In this document: positions 1 through 6,972 of the stretch, in pieces
Layout of the letters: the number at the start of each line of letters is the position of its first letter
How positions within the stretch are numbered: the stretch's first letter is position 1
From: Oscillospiraceae bacterium
GTDB lineage: Bacteria > Bacillota_A > Clostridia > Oscillospirales > Oscillospiraceae
DNA: 64,000 nt
NCBI GenBank assembly: GCA_902786615.1
Contig: CADADE010000006.1
Span: 89,621-153,620 of the forward strand
Reading direction: 5' to 3'
Translations under genes and position numbers: made by a program
Notes under the pieces: model-generated
The model's input: only the letters and a program-made list of their open reading frames with translations
Databases searched by the model: none
Told to the model about the DNA's origin: nothing

Positions 1-774
1 GGAGCCGGGAAGGTGACGGGTGCATTTGATCTCAGAGATATATCGGTTATGTATGACATTGGCGGTTTTCCCAGCTTTGGGACAAAACACGCTTCCCTCA
101 CCGTCACCGGCGGCAGTTTTATCTCAGATTTCAACGTCGCTCAATACCTCGCGGACGGGTATACGGTGGAGAGCGCGGACGGCTGGGACAAGGTCGTCCC
201 CCTCTCCTACATTATCTCCTATGACGCGAACGGCGGAGGCGGCACACCGGAGAGCCAGAGCAAAACGCACGGCGAAGCCCTGACGCTGGCGGACGCGGTT
301 CCCAGCCGGACGGGCTGGTATTTCATCGGCTGGGCGGAATCTCCGAACGCCGTCGACCCGGATTATCCCAGACCGGGCGGCATATTTACACGCGACGCAG
401 ACACGATCCTCTACGCCGTGTGGGCGCAGCCTGACCTTGTACTTCCCTCCGCCATTACAGAAATTGGCGAGGAGGCCTTTGCCGGAAGCGCGTTCAGATT
501 TGCCTCGCTGCCGGAGCACGCCGTGTCAATCGGCCCGCGTGCGTTTGCCGACTGTTCAAACCTCAAATATATTTTCATTCACGACAAGGTTACGGAGATT
601 GCCAGTGACGCTTTTGGAAACATAAAAGGCATTACAATTTTTGGTGGGGCGCCGTATCAAGGTGTGAAGACAGTCGCAGAAACGTATGCTGAGGCGCACG
701 GATTCACGTTTATTCCGGTTTATTGGCGAGTTCCAATATATGTAACACCACAAACACCAATTATTGTCGAATAA
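1..774 (+). CDS. C-terminal part of BspA-like leucine-rich-repeat surface protein (5' truncated by window)
   Basis: The reading frame is open from the first base, so the true start lies upstream. The visible part has an InlB B-repeat-like (Listeria-Bacteroides) module around the YDANGG motif ending in LYAVWA. Two LRR_5/BspA-type repeats follow (AITEIGEEAFAGS, VSIGPRAFADCSNLKYIFI) and end near residue 250. Proteins of this family are normally secreted or surface attached and bind host or matrix ligands. No LPXTG, SLH or C-terminal membrane helix is visible, so the mode of anchoring is unknown. The C-terminal layout (LRR, then a short tail with AEAHGFTFI) closely resembles the end of the large secreted protein at 56081-59467, so the two are probably related surface proteins. 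Confidence 0.75.
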   Translation, partial: GAGKVTGAFDLRDISVMYDIGGFPSFGTKHASLTVTGGSFISDFNVAQYLADGYTVESADGWDKVVPLSYIISYDANGGGGTPESQSKTHGEALTLADAVPSRTGWYFIGWAESPNAVDPDYPRPGGIFTRDADTILYAVWAQPDLVLPSAITEIGEEAFAGSAFRFASLPEHAVSIGPRAFADCSNLKYIFIHDKVTEIASDAFGNIKGITIFGGAPYQGVKTVAETYAEAHGFTFIPVYWRVPIYVTPQTPIIVE

Positions 775-939
775 CAGCGTCAGGCAATCAAAAATGCCTC
801 TCAAAGCTCAGCACAAACCGGGAGCGATACCCCCGTATCACTCACGACCTGTGCTGATGTCAGGAAATCATCGAAAAATGCATTGTAAAGCCTGATAAAA
901 CCAGCTACAAAAAAGAAAAAACACAGGGGGGGCAAGCGC
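775..939. other. intergenic region with nested inverted repeat
   Basis: No gene is seen. CAGCACA near 810 pairs with TGTGCTG near 853, enclosing a small GATAC/GTATC hairpin. It may act as a weak terminator for the upstream surface-protein gene, but no T tract follows it. Confidence 0.3.
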
Positions 940-1218
940 ATGAAAACCGAATACGTCCTGATGAATCGGACCGTCCCCATGCTTCGCTTCTCCTGTGAGC
1001 GCAACGCTTTTGACGAGCCGGAGTTTGAGGAAATCGAGTGGCTGACGGAGCTTCGGCCTGTCGGGTACGGCAGCTTGAACGACTTCCTCGCTCGGCGGCA
1101 GGCCCCCAAGCACCGTAGGCACATCAAGGAACTGCTGGAGCGTTACGGCTGCGACGATCTGGAGGGCTTTCTCCGGGTCACGCGCGCCTTGTCCCAGCTT
1201 GAGCGGATTCTTGTATAG
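940..1218 (+). CDS. small protein resembling the N-terminal part of HipA-like kinases; probable remnant
   Basis: This 92-residue acidic protein has the ribosome site AGGGGGGG about 10 bases upstream of its ATG. The segment VPMLRFSCERNAFDEPEF and the stretch HRRHIKELLERYGCDDLEGF followed by a VTRAL helix look like the N-terminal region preceding the kinase domain in some Firmicutes HipA-like proteins. Here the frame ends about ten residues later (LSQLERILV) with no kinase domain, and the downstream DNA does not continue the protein. It has no signal peptide or membrane helix. The resemblance is from memory of the family, so the call is tentative. A short standalone protein of unknown role is the alternative. 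Confidence 0.4.
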   Translation: MKTEYVLMNRTVPMLRFSCERNAFDEPEFEEIEWLTELRPVGYGSLNDFLARRQAPKHRRHIKELLERYGCDDLEGFLRVTRALSQLERILV

Positions 1219-1227
1219 AGCGCAGAA

Positions 1228-1268
1228 CAAGGCCAGGATTGACGGATTATCCGCCAGCCCTGGCCTTG
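1228..1268 (+). terminator. terminator-like hairpin
   Basis: A 10-bp perfect inverted repeat (CAAGGCCAGG with CCTGGCCTTG) lies just after the preceding stop codon. It lacks a clear T tract. Confidence 0.5.
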
Positions 1269-1313
1269 CTGCTCATTACAACAATTACGGATACCCGTCC
1301 CGGAGATAAGCCG

Positions 1314-1342
1314 TTGCAAAAGGGCGGCGGCTATGCTATCAT
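1314..1342 (+). promoter_or_regulatory. sigma-A-type promoter for the superoxide-reductase-like gene
   Basis: TTGCAA (1314-1319) and TATCAT (1337-1342) are 17 bp apart and lie about 70 bp upstream of the start codon at 1412. Confidence 0.5.
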
Positions 1343-1411
1343 AAATATACACAGTCCGTATTGAACATTCAGTGCGGACAACAACGGAAAAATCGAAAGG
1401 AAGAATGCCGT

Positions 1412-1780
1412 ATGAAATTCTACAAATGCGCAAGCTGCGCAAAGCTCCTCTCCGTCATTGACGATGCCCCCTGCACGCCCCGCTGCTGCGGCGAGGCGAT
1501 GAAGGAGCTTGTCGCAAACACCACCGACGGCGCGAAGGAGAAGCACGTCCCTGTTTTTGAAGTGGCGGACGGCAAGGTCTGCGTGAAGGTCGGCGAGGCG
1601 GCGCACCCCATGCTGCCCGAGCATTTTATCGACTTTGTAGCCCTGCGCACCAAGTCCGGCTGCCAGATCAAGAAGCTTCACGCGGGTGAGGCTCCCGAGG
1701 TCTGCTTCGCCATCCTGCCCGACGATGAGATCGTCGCGGTCTACGAATACTGCAACCTCCACGGCCTCTGGAAGGGTTAA
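1412..1780 (+). CDS. desulfoferrodoxin/superoxide reductase family protein
   Basis: This is a 122-residue cytoplasmic protein. ATG 1412 follows AAGGA at good spacing. The N-terminus has CASC and then CC, comparable with the desulforedoxin-like iron site of desulfoferrodoxin. The second half (HPMLPEHFIDFVAL, then CNLHG near the end) carries the His and Cys ligands of the superoxide reductase centre: H of HPM, H of PEHFI, and the C and H of CNLHG. Such proteins reduce superoxide to hydrogen peroxide without releasing oxygen, which suits strict anaerobes and the nearby peroxidase gene at 3093. The length and the two-part layout fit class I enzymes. The first iron site is incompletely matched, so it could instead be a class III variant. 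Confidence 0.85.
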   Translation: MKFYKCASCAKLLSVIDDAPCTPRCCGEAMKELVANTTDGAKEKHVPVFEVADGKVCVKVGEAAHPMLPEHFIDFVALRTKSGCQIKKLHAGEAPEVCFAILPDDEIVAVYEYCNLHGLWKG

Positions 1781-1870
1781 GCTTTCCTGCCTGGGTACGT
1801 TGCAAAAGGACGACCGCAGGTAGGGCTGATGCCCTCATCAGCCCGTCAGCATAACCCAGTGTTCAGCACG

Positions 1871-1918
1871 ATTCCCGGATAATTATGTGAAGCAGCACAT
1901 GTTTATCCGGGAATTTTT
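1871..1918 (+). terminator. intrinsic terminator after superoxide-reductase-like gene
   Basis: A 12-bp perfect stem (ATTCCCGGATAA with TTATCCGGGAAT) encloses a second ATGTG/CACAT hairpin and is followed by TTTTT. Confidence 0.85.
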
Positions 1919-2023
1919 CGTTTTTGGCAGGATTATCAAGAGAATCGATTTGGACCATCGACCCCTGCGGAGCTGCGGGAGAAGGAGAAAACGGAACGGC
2001 CTTGACAAAACTCGAATAGAATG

Positions 2024-2054
2024 ACGTGAGGCGAAAGTCTCACGTTATTTTTTT
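2024..2054 (+). promoter_or_regulatory. terminator-shaped hairpin directly before a ribosome site
   Basis: ACGTGAG (2024-2030) pairs with CTCACGT (2039-2045) and is followed by a run of seven T (2048-2054). This run abuts the GGAGG ribosome site (2055-2059) of the next gene. It has the shape of an attenuator in the leader of the DUF11 gene. A TTGACA lies upstream near 2002, but no matching -10 box was found. Confidence 0.5.
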
Positions 2055-2067
2055 GGAGGTCAGAACG

Positions 2068-2934
2068 ATGGCAGTATTCACAAACTTTGCCACGCTTTCT
2101 TATAAAGGCGGAACACGCAATTCCAACACCGTCACGGGCGAGATCATGGAGAGCATCGCCGTACAGAAGACCGCAGTCAGCGCCGGGTACGGGGCGGGGG
2201 ATACCCTGAGCTATGCTGTGAGCCTTGTCAACAGCGGCCCGAACGACGTCGCGAACCTCACTTTGACCGACGATCTGGGCGCCTATGCGTTCGACGGCGC
2301 GACGCTCTACCCCCTGCGCTACGCCGAAGGTACGGCACGCCTGATCGTAAACGGCGCGGTGCAGCCTGCGCCCGCTGTCACGGCGGGGCCTCCGCTCGTT
2401 TTCAGCGGCATTTCCGTTCCCGCCGGCGGCAGCGCTGTACTGGCCTATGAGGCGGCTGTGACAGACTACGCGCCTCTCGCGCTGGATTCGGAGATCACAA
2501 ACACCGTGACCGTTGCGGGCAGCGGCGTCAGCGTACCGCTCACCGCGAGCGCAAGCGTCGGCTCCCTGGACAGCCCGGAGCTCAGCATCACAAAGGCCCT
2601 CAGCCCCTGCGTCGTGCCTGCAAACGGGGAAGTCACCTACACGTTTGAGATCGCCAACATCGGCAACACCGAGGCCGGAGCCGTCGACGAGGTCACGGTC
2701 AGCGACAGCTTTGATCCCATTCTCTCGGATATCAGCGTAAGCCTTAACGATATAAAATGGGCGCGGTCGGTCAATTACAGCTATGACGAAACGACCGGCG
2801 CTTTTGCTACGCTCCCCGGACAGATCATCGTCCCGGCCGCGGCCTACAGTCAGAACCCGGACGGCACCTGGACTGTGGAGCCCGGCACGGCGACCCTCGT
2901 CATCACCGGCACCATCCAGCCGCAGACAACCTGA
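2068..2934 (+). CDS. DUF11-repeat beta-sandwich protein of unknown role
   Basis: This 288-residue protein starts at ATG 2068 with GGAGG nine bases upstream. It has at least two DUF11-like domains. The first, about residues 30-155, has VSAGYGAGDTLSYAV and VVNSGPNDVANLTLTDDL-like features. The second, about residues 170-285, has AKGEVTYTF-like and IANIGNTEAGAV features. DUF11 folds are Ig-like beta sandwiches common in bacterial surface and extracellular proteins. No signal peptide, membrane helix or sorting signal is visible, which is odd for a surface protein; related proteins in spore formers might be exported or released another way (inference). It appears to be monocistronic, between an attenuator-like leader hairpin and a terminator. 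Confidence 0.65.
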   Translation: MAVFTNFATLSYKGGTRNSNTVTGEIMESIAVQKTAVSAGYGAGDTLSYAVSLVNSGPNDVANLTLTDDLGAYAFDGATLYPLRYAEGTARLIVNGAVQPAPAVTAGPPLVFSGISVPAGGSAVLAYEAAVTDYAPLALDSEITNTVTVAGSGVSVPLTASASVGSLDSPELSITKALSPCVVPANGEVTYTFEIANIGNTEAGAVDEVTVSDSFDPILSDISVSLNDIKWARSVNYSYDETTGAFATLPGQIIVPAAAYSQNPDGTWTVEPGTATLVITGTIQPQTT

Positions 2935-2941
2935 TATGCGC

Positions 2942-2972
2942 AGAAAGGCAGAGCCCCGTGCTCTGCCTTTCT
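2942..2972 (+). terminator. terminator hairpin after DUF11 gene
   Basis: A perfect 12-bp stem (AGAAAGGCAGAG with CTCTGCCTTTCT) encloses a 7-nt loop, eight bases after the stop codon. No long T tract follows. Confidence 0.65.
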
Positions 2973-3010
2973 CACAAAAATTTCAAAGCCTTTCTCACAA
3001 AAATTTCAAA
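2965..3010. repeat. tandem duplication of a 23-bp unit
   Basis: Two exact adjacent copies (2965-2987 and 2988-3010) begin GCCTTTCTCAC and end TTTCAAA. The first copy includes the 3' arm of the DUF11 terminator stem. The second ends just before the gpx promoter. Confidence 0.9.
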
Positions 3011-3016
3011 ACACAC

Positions 3017-3045
3017 TTGACAAGGGAGGATACGCACGCTATAAT
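3017..3045 (+). promoter_or_regulatory. consensus sigma-A promoter of the gpx-ohrR operon
   Basis: TTGACA (3017-3022) and TATAAT (3040-3045) are separated by 17 bp, a perfect match to the consensus. It lies about 45 bp upstream of the gpx start. Confidence 0.85.
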
Positions 3046-3077
3046 CAATTTAGTAAAATCAATTGAACACAATTAAT
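3044..3077 (+). promoter_or_regulatory. candidate OhrR-type operator overlapping the gpx promoter
   Basis: ATCAATT occurs twice (3044-3050 and 3058-3064). The second copy forms an imperfect inverted repeat with AATTAAT (3071-3077). Its position at the -10 box and start of transcription, with an OhrR-like gene in the operon, suggests autoregulation. OhrR sites in other bacteria are AT-rich AATT palindromes. Confidence 0.45.
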
Positions 3078-3092
3078 TAAGGAGGAGCACAA

Positions 3093-3635
3093 ATGAACGT
3101 TTATGATTTCACCGTTACCGCCCAGGATGGCAGCCAGGTCGCACTGAAGGACTATGCCGGCAAGGTCCTGCTGATCGTCAACACCGCCACCGCCTGCGGC
3201 TTCACGCCCCAGTACGGCCCCATGCAGGAGATTTATGACGAGTTCCACGACAAGGGCCTTGAGATCCTGGACTTTCCCTGCAACCAGTTCGGCAACCAGG
3301 CCCCCGGTGAGGATGAGGAGATCCACAGCTTCTGCCAGGGTCGCTTCGGCATCACCTTCCCGCAGTTCTCCAAGATCGACGTCAACGGCGACAACGCCAT
3401 CCCGCTTTATAAGTATCTGACAACCGCCACCACCTTCGAGGGCTTCGGTCGGAGCCCCATGGCCCTCGCCATGGCGGGCATTGCCAAGAAAATGGACAAG
3501 GATTACAAGAATAACGGCAACATCAAGTGGAACTTCACAAAGTTCCTGATCGACCGCGAGGGCAACATCAAGGCCCGCTTCGAGCCCACCGCCGACATGA
3601 AGCTGGTGCGCGAGAAGATCGCGGAGCTGATCTGA
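3093..3635 (+). CDS. gpx: glutathione peroxidase family thiol peroxidase
   Basis: This 180-residue cytoplasmic enzyme belongs to the thioredoxin-fold GPx family and reduces hydrogen peroxide or organic peroxides. The peroxidatic residue is Cys35 in NTATACGFTPQY, rather than selenocysteine. The FPCNQFGNQ motif and the WNFTKFLID motif supply the Gln, Trp and Asn of the catalytic tetrad. Cys81 (HSFCQ) is a candidate resolving cysteine, so thioredoxin rather than glutathione is the likely reductant. AAGGAGGAG precedes the ATG. The stop codon overlaps the ATG of the OhrR-like regulator (TGATG), so the two are cotranscribed from the consensus promoter at 3017. Confidence 0.92.
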   Translation: MNVYDFTVTAQDGSQVALKDYAGKVLLIVNTATACGFTPQYGPMQEIYDEFHDKGLEILDFPCNQFGNQAPGEDEEIHSFCQGRFGITFPQFSKIDVNGDNAIPLYKYLTTATTFEGFGRSPMALAMAGIAKKMDKDYKNNGNIKWNFTKFLIDREGNIKARFEPTADMKLVREKIAELI

Positions 3636-4111
3636 TGCCCGTTCAGGAAATACAGCGGAGCGCGGATGCCGCCCTGCTGCTGGACAGCCAGCTCTGCTTT
3701 CCGCTCTACGCCTGCGCGCGGGAGGTGGTCAAGCGCTACCGCCCTTTTCTGGACGAGCTGGGGCTTACCTATACCCAATACATCACCATGATGGTGCTCT
3801 GGGAGACGCCCAGCGTCAGCTCCCGCCAGCTCGGACGGCGGCTTTTCCTGGATTCCGGAACCCTGACCCCGGTGCTGAAAAAGCTGGAGTTAATGGGTTA
3901 TGTAAACCGAAACCGGGACGCGCGGGATGAACGCAACCTCATCGTCACCCTGACGGAGGAGGGGGCGGCGCTCAAAAAGCGCGCAGCCATAGTTCCGCAG
4001 CAGATGGCCTCGTGCATACGCATCGAGCCGGGAGACGCGTTTCAGCTCTATACGCTGCTGCATCGGCTCCTCGACACCATGCGGGAGGAAGAAGACCCCG
4101 CGGCAATATAA
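3635..4111 (+). CDS. ohrR: MarR/OhrR family peroxide-sensing repressor
   Basis: This 158-residue winged-helix regulator has an N-terminus (LDSQLCFPLYACAREVVKRY, then LDELGLTYTQY) that is the hallmark of the OhrR group. Cys21 in QLCFPLYA is the expected reactive cysteine that is oxidised by organic peroxide to release DNA. The recognition helix lies in SSRQLGRRLFLDSGTLTPVLKKLE, and the wing follows at RNRDARDERNLIVTLT. It overlaps the gpx stop by one base, so the repressor probably controls its own operon and the peroxidase. An AT-rich inverted repeat at the promoter is the candidate site. No ohr gene is nearby. Confidence 0.88.
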   Translation: MPVQEIQRSADAALLLDSQLCFPLYACAREVVKRYRPFLDELGLTYTQYITMMVLWETPSVSSRQLGRRLFLDSGTLTPVLKKLELMGYVNRNRDARDERNLIVTLTEEGAALKKRAAIVPQQMASCIRIEPGDAFQLYTLLHRLLDTMREEEDPAAI

Positions 4112-4122
4112 GCGGCAAACTC

Positions 4123-4164
4123 CGGACGGAGACGGACCGAACAGGCTCGTCTCCGTCCGCTTTT
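4123..4164 (+). terminator. intrinsic terminator of gpx-ohrR
   Basis: A perfect 12-bp stem (CGGACGGAGACG with CGTCTCCGTCCG) is followed by CTTTTC. Confidence 0.8.
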
Positions 4165-4169
4165 CATAT

Positions 4170-4510
4170 TACGGAAACAATATTATGTAAAACAAATTAT
4201 GGGTATCGGGTTTCATCAGCTAAACCAACGTAAGAACTTGCCTCCCCCAGCCGCGAAGCGGCGTCTCGGGGGGGAGGTGCCCCGAAGGGGCGGAGAGGGG
4301 GATGTCTTGCAACCAGCTTGGGTGCAATCGTGGCCCCTCTCAGTCACCAGTGTGCGCACTGGTGACAAGCCAAGGCCGCCTCTTGTTTGCACATTTGCTG
4401 AGTTAAGCCGATACGCATGAAATAAAACATGGAAAGAAAAATATGTAAAAGAAATTATGAAAACAGAAATATGTAAACAAAAGTATGTAAACAAAAATAT
4501 GGAAACCAGT
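4170..4510. repeat. 14-bp tandem repeat array split by a MITE-like element
   Basis: Units close to TATGTAAACAAAAA repeat with an exact 14-bp period. They lie at 4170-4183 and 4184-4197, and again at 4428-4441, 4442-4455, 4456-4469, 4470-4483 and 4484-4497, with a partial unit from 4498. The MITE-like element at 4198-4419 begins exactly at a unit boundary, sharing the leading TATG. The remaining DNA up to the vanW promoter (4511-4608) holds nothing recognisable. Confidence 0.85.
4198..4419. mobile_element. MITE-like element, diverged copy (A)
   Basis: The terminal inverted repeats are TATGGGTATCGG on the left and CCGATACGCATG on the right, extending inward to TTAACTCAGC-like sequence. The interior holds several hairpins, including CCGCGAAGCGG and CCAGTGTGCGCACTGG, but no transposase. 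Copies related in ends or modules occur at 39628, 50457, 55596 and 63898. Confidence 0.75.
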
Positions 4511-4608
4511 AAAAGCACGGGAGCGGGGAAACGCAGAGCGGGCGCAGCCTGCGGCAGACGGACTCTTTTGGCGAAGGACGCAAAATTCCCGCAGCGAAAA
4601 GAAATCTG

Positions 4609-4637
4609 TTGCTTTTACGACAAATCAAACGTATAAT
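4609..4637 (+). promoter_or_regulatory. sigma-A-type promoter of the vanW-like gene
   Basis: TTGCTT (4609-4614) and TATAAT (4632-4637) are 17 bp apart, 67 bp before the start codon at 4704. Confidence 0.7.
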
Positions 4638-4703
4638 ACACCATATTGATTGTTACATCCCGGACGCCGCATATCTTGCGCCGATGTCGGGAAGGAGGAA
4701 GCT

Positions 4704-6299
4704 ATGAGAAAACTCGGGGCCTTTCTGGTCTACCTGCTTGCTTTCGCGGTGATTGTGTCGATGGCCGGGTTCTTTTTCGCGTACTGGTACACTCACGGTC
4801 AGGAGAATCTGTACTATGTCTATGTGGGGGATGTGAACGTCAGCGGCCTGACCCGGGACGAGACGGAATCTCTCCTGCGCAGCAGAGGCTGGGGAGAGAG
4901 AAGCTCCACACCCCTGGTGGTCACCACCTTCCGCGGAGAGCGCTTTGAGGTCGATCCGGTGCGCGCCGGGGTGGCAACGCCCCTCGACACCCTGGTGGAG
5001 CGGGCCTATGCGGTGGGCCATGACAGCGACATGCTCACCAATATCGAAACGGCCGTGGAGATCTATCAGCGGCCTGTGGACGTCAACCGCGATGACAGGG
5101 GCATTGACGTGGCCTATATCGACAGGCTGGTCTCCATCTGCATCGACCGGGTTCAGAGCGGCATGGGGGAGGATGGCTACAGCGTGGACGCCCAGGCGGG
5201 AACGCTGACCATGGTCAAGGGCGGCAGCGCCCTGGACATTAACCGCGAGGATTTCCGCAACGCCATCATCAACGCCCTGGAGGCCGGGCAGAGCGAGCTA
5301 AGCTATACCCGCCTCAATTCCGAGCCCACAGCCCCGGATTTTGAGGCGATCCATACCGCCCTGTGGAAAGAGCCCGCCGACGCATACTACGCGGACGAGC
5401 ATTTCACAGTGGTGGACGAGGTGGTCGGCTGCAGGTTCGACGTACAGCAGGCGCAGGACGCCTGGAACCGGGCACAGCCGGGTGAAACGGTCACGATCCC
5501 TCTGGAGATTTCCCGCCCGAGCATCACCGGCGAGCAGCTTCGCAGCGCGCTTTATCACGATCTGCTGGGCGCCTGCCTTACCAAGTTCCCCAACTCCGGC
5601 GAGAACCGCCGCAGCAACCTCCAGCTCTGCGCCTCCAAGATCAACGAGTACATCGTCTACCCGGGCGAGGTCTTCTCTTATAACGAGGTGGTGGGCGAGC
5701 GCACGGAGGCGGCGGGCTTCAAGCCGGCCCCGGCCTATGTGGACGGCGCGGAAAAGGACGAGATCGGCGGCGGCGCCTGCCAGATCTCCAGCACGCTCTA
5801 TGCCGCCACGGCTTTTGCCTTCCTGGAGACGGTGGAGCGCACCAACCATGTTTTCAAGGTCAGCTACATGCAGCGCGGCACCGACGCCACCGTCACCATC
5901 CCCGCCGAGGGCAAGGTGATCGACTTCAAGTTCTGCAACAACAAGAACTTTCCTGTCAAGATCGTGGCGGAATTTAATAATGAAGCGAGCACCATCAATG
6001 TCGAGATCTGGGGCACCCTGGAGCCCGGCGACTACATGCCCGTCGAGTTTGACAACACCTACGGCTGGGAGCATGACTACGACCGCGTGATCGAGCCGGC
6101 CTATCCCGACCGCCCGGGCTACAAGATCAAGTTCAATGTGGAGACCTGGGGCTTTGAGGACGACTTCTCCACCGGCTACCGCACGCTGACCCACCGCCTG
6201 GTCATCGACCAGAACGGAAACACCGTGGAGGATCAGGTGCTCAACCCCGGCACGCCCGAGCACTACGCCCTGGATACCTACTACCAGCACCCGGCCTGA
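4704..6299 (+). CDS. VanW family protein with N-terminal membrane anchor and peptidoglycan-binding-like domain
   Basis: This 531-residue protein starts at ATG 4704 behind AAGGAGGAA. A single transmembrane helix (about residues 6-27) is followed by an outer part with a PG_binding_4-type region (about 40-300). The VanW domain (about 310-440) contains NEYIVYPGEVFSYNEVVG and GGGACQISSTLY, the diagnostic VanW signatures. A beta-rich C-terminal tail follows. VanW-domain proteins are widespread in Gram-positive cell envelopes; despite the name, most have no proven link to vancomycin resistance. The stop codon overlaps an in-frame upstream ATG of the following dUTPase gene, so the two are likely cotranscribed. 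Confidence 0.85.
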   Translation: MRKLGAFLVYLLAFAVIVSMAGFFFAYWYTHGQENLYYVYVGDVNVSGLTRDETESLLRSRGWGERSSTPLVVTTFRGERFEVDPVRAGVATPLDTLVERAYAVGHDSDMLTNIETAVEIYQRPVDVNRDDRGIDVAYIDRLVSICIDRVQSGMGEDGYSVDAQAGTLTMVKGGSALDINREDFRNAIINALEAGQSELSYTRLNSEPTAPDFEAIHTALWKEPADAYYADEHFTVVDEVVGCRFDVQQAQDAWNRAQPGETVTIPLEISRPSITGEQLRSALYHDLLGACLTKFPNSGENRRSNLQLCASKINEYIVYPGEVFSYNEVVGERTEAAGFKPAPAYVDGAEKDEIGGGACQISSTLYAATAFAFLETVERTNHVFKVSYMQRGTDATVTIPAEGKVIDFKFCNNKNFPVKIVAEFNNEASTINVEIWGTLEPGDYMPVEFDNTYGWEHDYDRVIEPAYPDRPGYKIKFNVETWGFEDDFSTGYRTLTHRLVIDQNGNTVEDQVLNPGTPEHYALDTYYQHPA

Positions 6300-6313
6300 T
6301 GAAAGGAGCCAGC

Positions 6314-6802
6314 ATGCACAAGATCCTGTTTGCAAAGCTGCGGGAGGGCGCGGTGATCCCCTCCAAACGGGAAGAGGATTCGGACTATGACCTCTACGCC
6401 TGCTTTGACGAGGACGAGTTTGTCATCCCCGCCTTTTCCACCCGTCTGATCCCCACGGGGCTGATCAGCGCCTTCGGGCCGGAGCTCGGCGTGAAGTTCG
6501 AGGAGCGCGGCAGCAACACCAAATGGTGCGGCATCGTGCAGGCCGGGGTGATCGACAGCGGCTACCGGGGAGAATGGGTCTGCGCCATGTATAACGGCAA
6601 TCCCGTCCCCGTATATATCACTAAGGCGGTGAACGAGGTGCAGCGCCTGGAGGACCGGGTGCTGGTGCCCTGCAAAAAGGCGATCTGCCAGTTTCATGTG
6701 CGCGAGATCCCGCGCATCGATGTGCAGGAGGTCAGCGCCGAGACAGTGCGCGCCTGCGCGTCGGAGCGCGGCGAGGGAAAGCTCGGCAGCAGCGGAAAAT
6801 AA
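6314..6802 (+). CDS. dut: dUTPase-family nucleotide hydrolase
   Basis: This 162-residue enzyme should hydrolyse dUTP to dUMP and pyrophosphate, limiting uracil incorporation into DNA. The five trimeric-dUTPase motifs can be followed: DSDYDLYA (1), EERGSN (2), GVIDSGYRGEW (3), a DRVLVPCKKAICQ strand (4) and the C-terminal ERGEGKLGSSGK (5). Motif 3 has Gly where most enzymes have Asp or Glu after DS, and Trp after GE, so specificity could be shifted. ATG 6314 was chosen over the ATG at 6299 because AAAGGAG lies five bases upstream. It follows vanW by 14 bases and ends at a strong terminator. Confidence 0.88.
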   Translation: MHKILFAKLREGAVIPSKREEDSDYDLYACFDEDEFVIPAFSTRLIPTGLISAFGPELGVKFEERGSNTKWCGIVQAGVIDSGYRGEWVCAMYNGNPVPVYITKAVNEVQRLEDRVLVPCKKAICQFHVREIPRIDVQEVSAETVRACASERGEGKLGSSGK

Positions 6803-6812
6803 AAAGAGCTTC

Positions 6813-6845
6813 CGAGGCCGGGGCAGGACCCCGGCCTCGTTTCTT
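6813..6845 (+). terminator. intrinsic terminator after dut
   Basis: A perfect 11-bp GC-rich stem (CGAGGCCGGGG with CCCCGGCCTCG) is followed by TTTCTTCC. Confidence 0.85.
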
Positions 6846-6879
6846 CCAGATTTGCAAAAATCTTTCTGCGCGCAGGGGC

Positions 6880-6908
6880 TTGCAGGGGCAAAAGGGCTGT
6901 GCTATAAT
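6880..6908 (+). promoter_or_regulatory. sigma-A-type promoter
   Basis: TTGCAG (6880-6885) and TATAAT (6903-6908) are 17 bp apart, upstream of the secreted Ig-like protein gene. Confidence 0.7.
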
Positions 6909-6972
6909 TAACATAACGTGTCTAAATCGACAGTTATGAACATACCGGACAGACAAACGGAGATTGAAAGAG

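Noticed and set aside
4650..4703. Earlier start for the vanW-like protein
   Set aside because: The extra residues precede the ribosome site AAGGAGGAA and would displace the membrane anchor from the N-terminus.
5298..6335. Long open frames opposite vanW, spanning 345 codons
   Set aside because: GC-rich coding DNA gives long antisense frames; composition is His/Gly/Val-rich with no domain, and the sense gene is clear. The same applies to the long frames opposite the hydrogenase, glmM and GGDEF-EAL genes.
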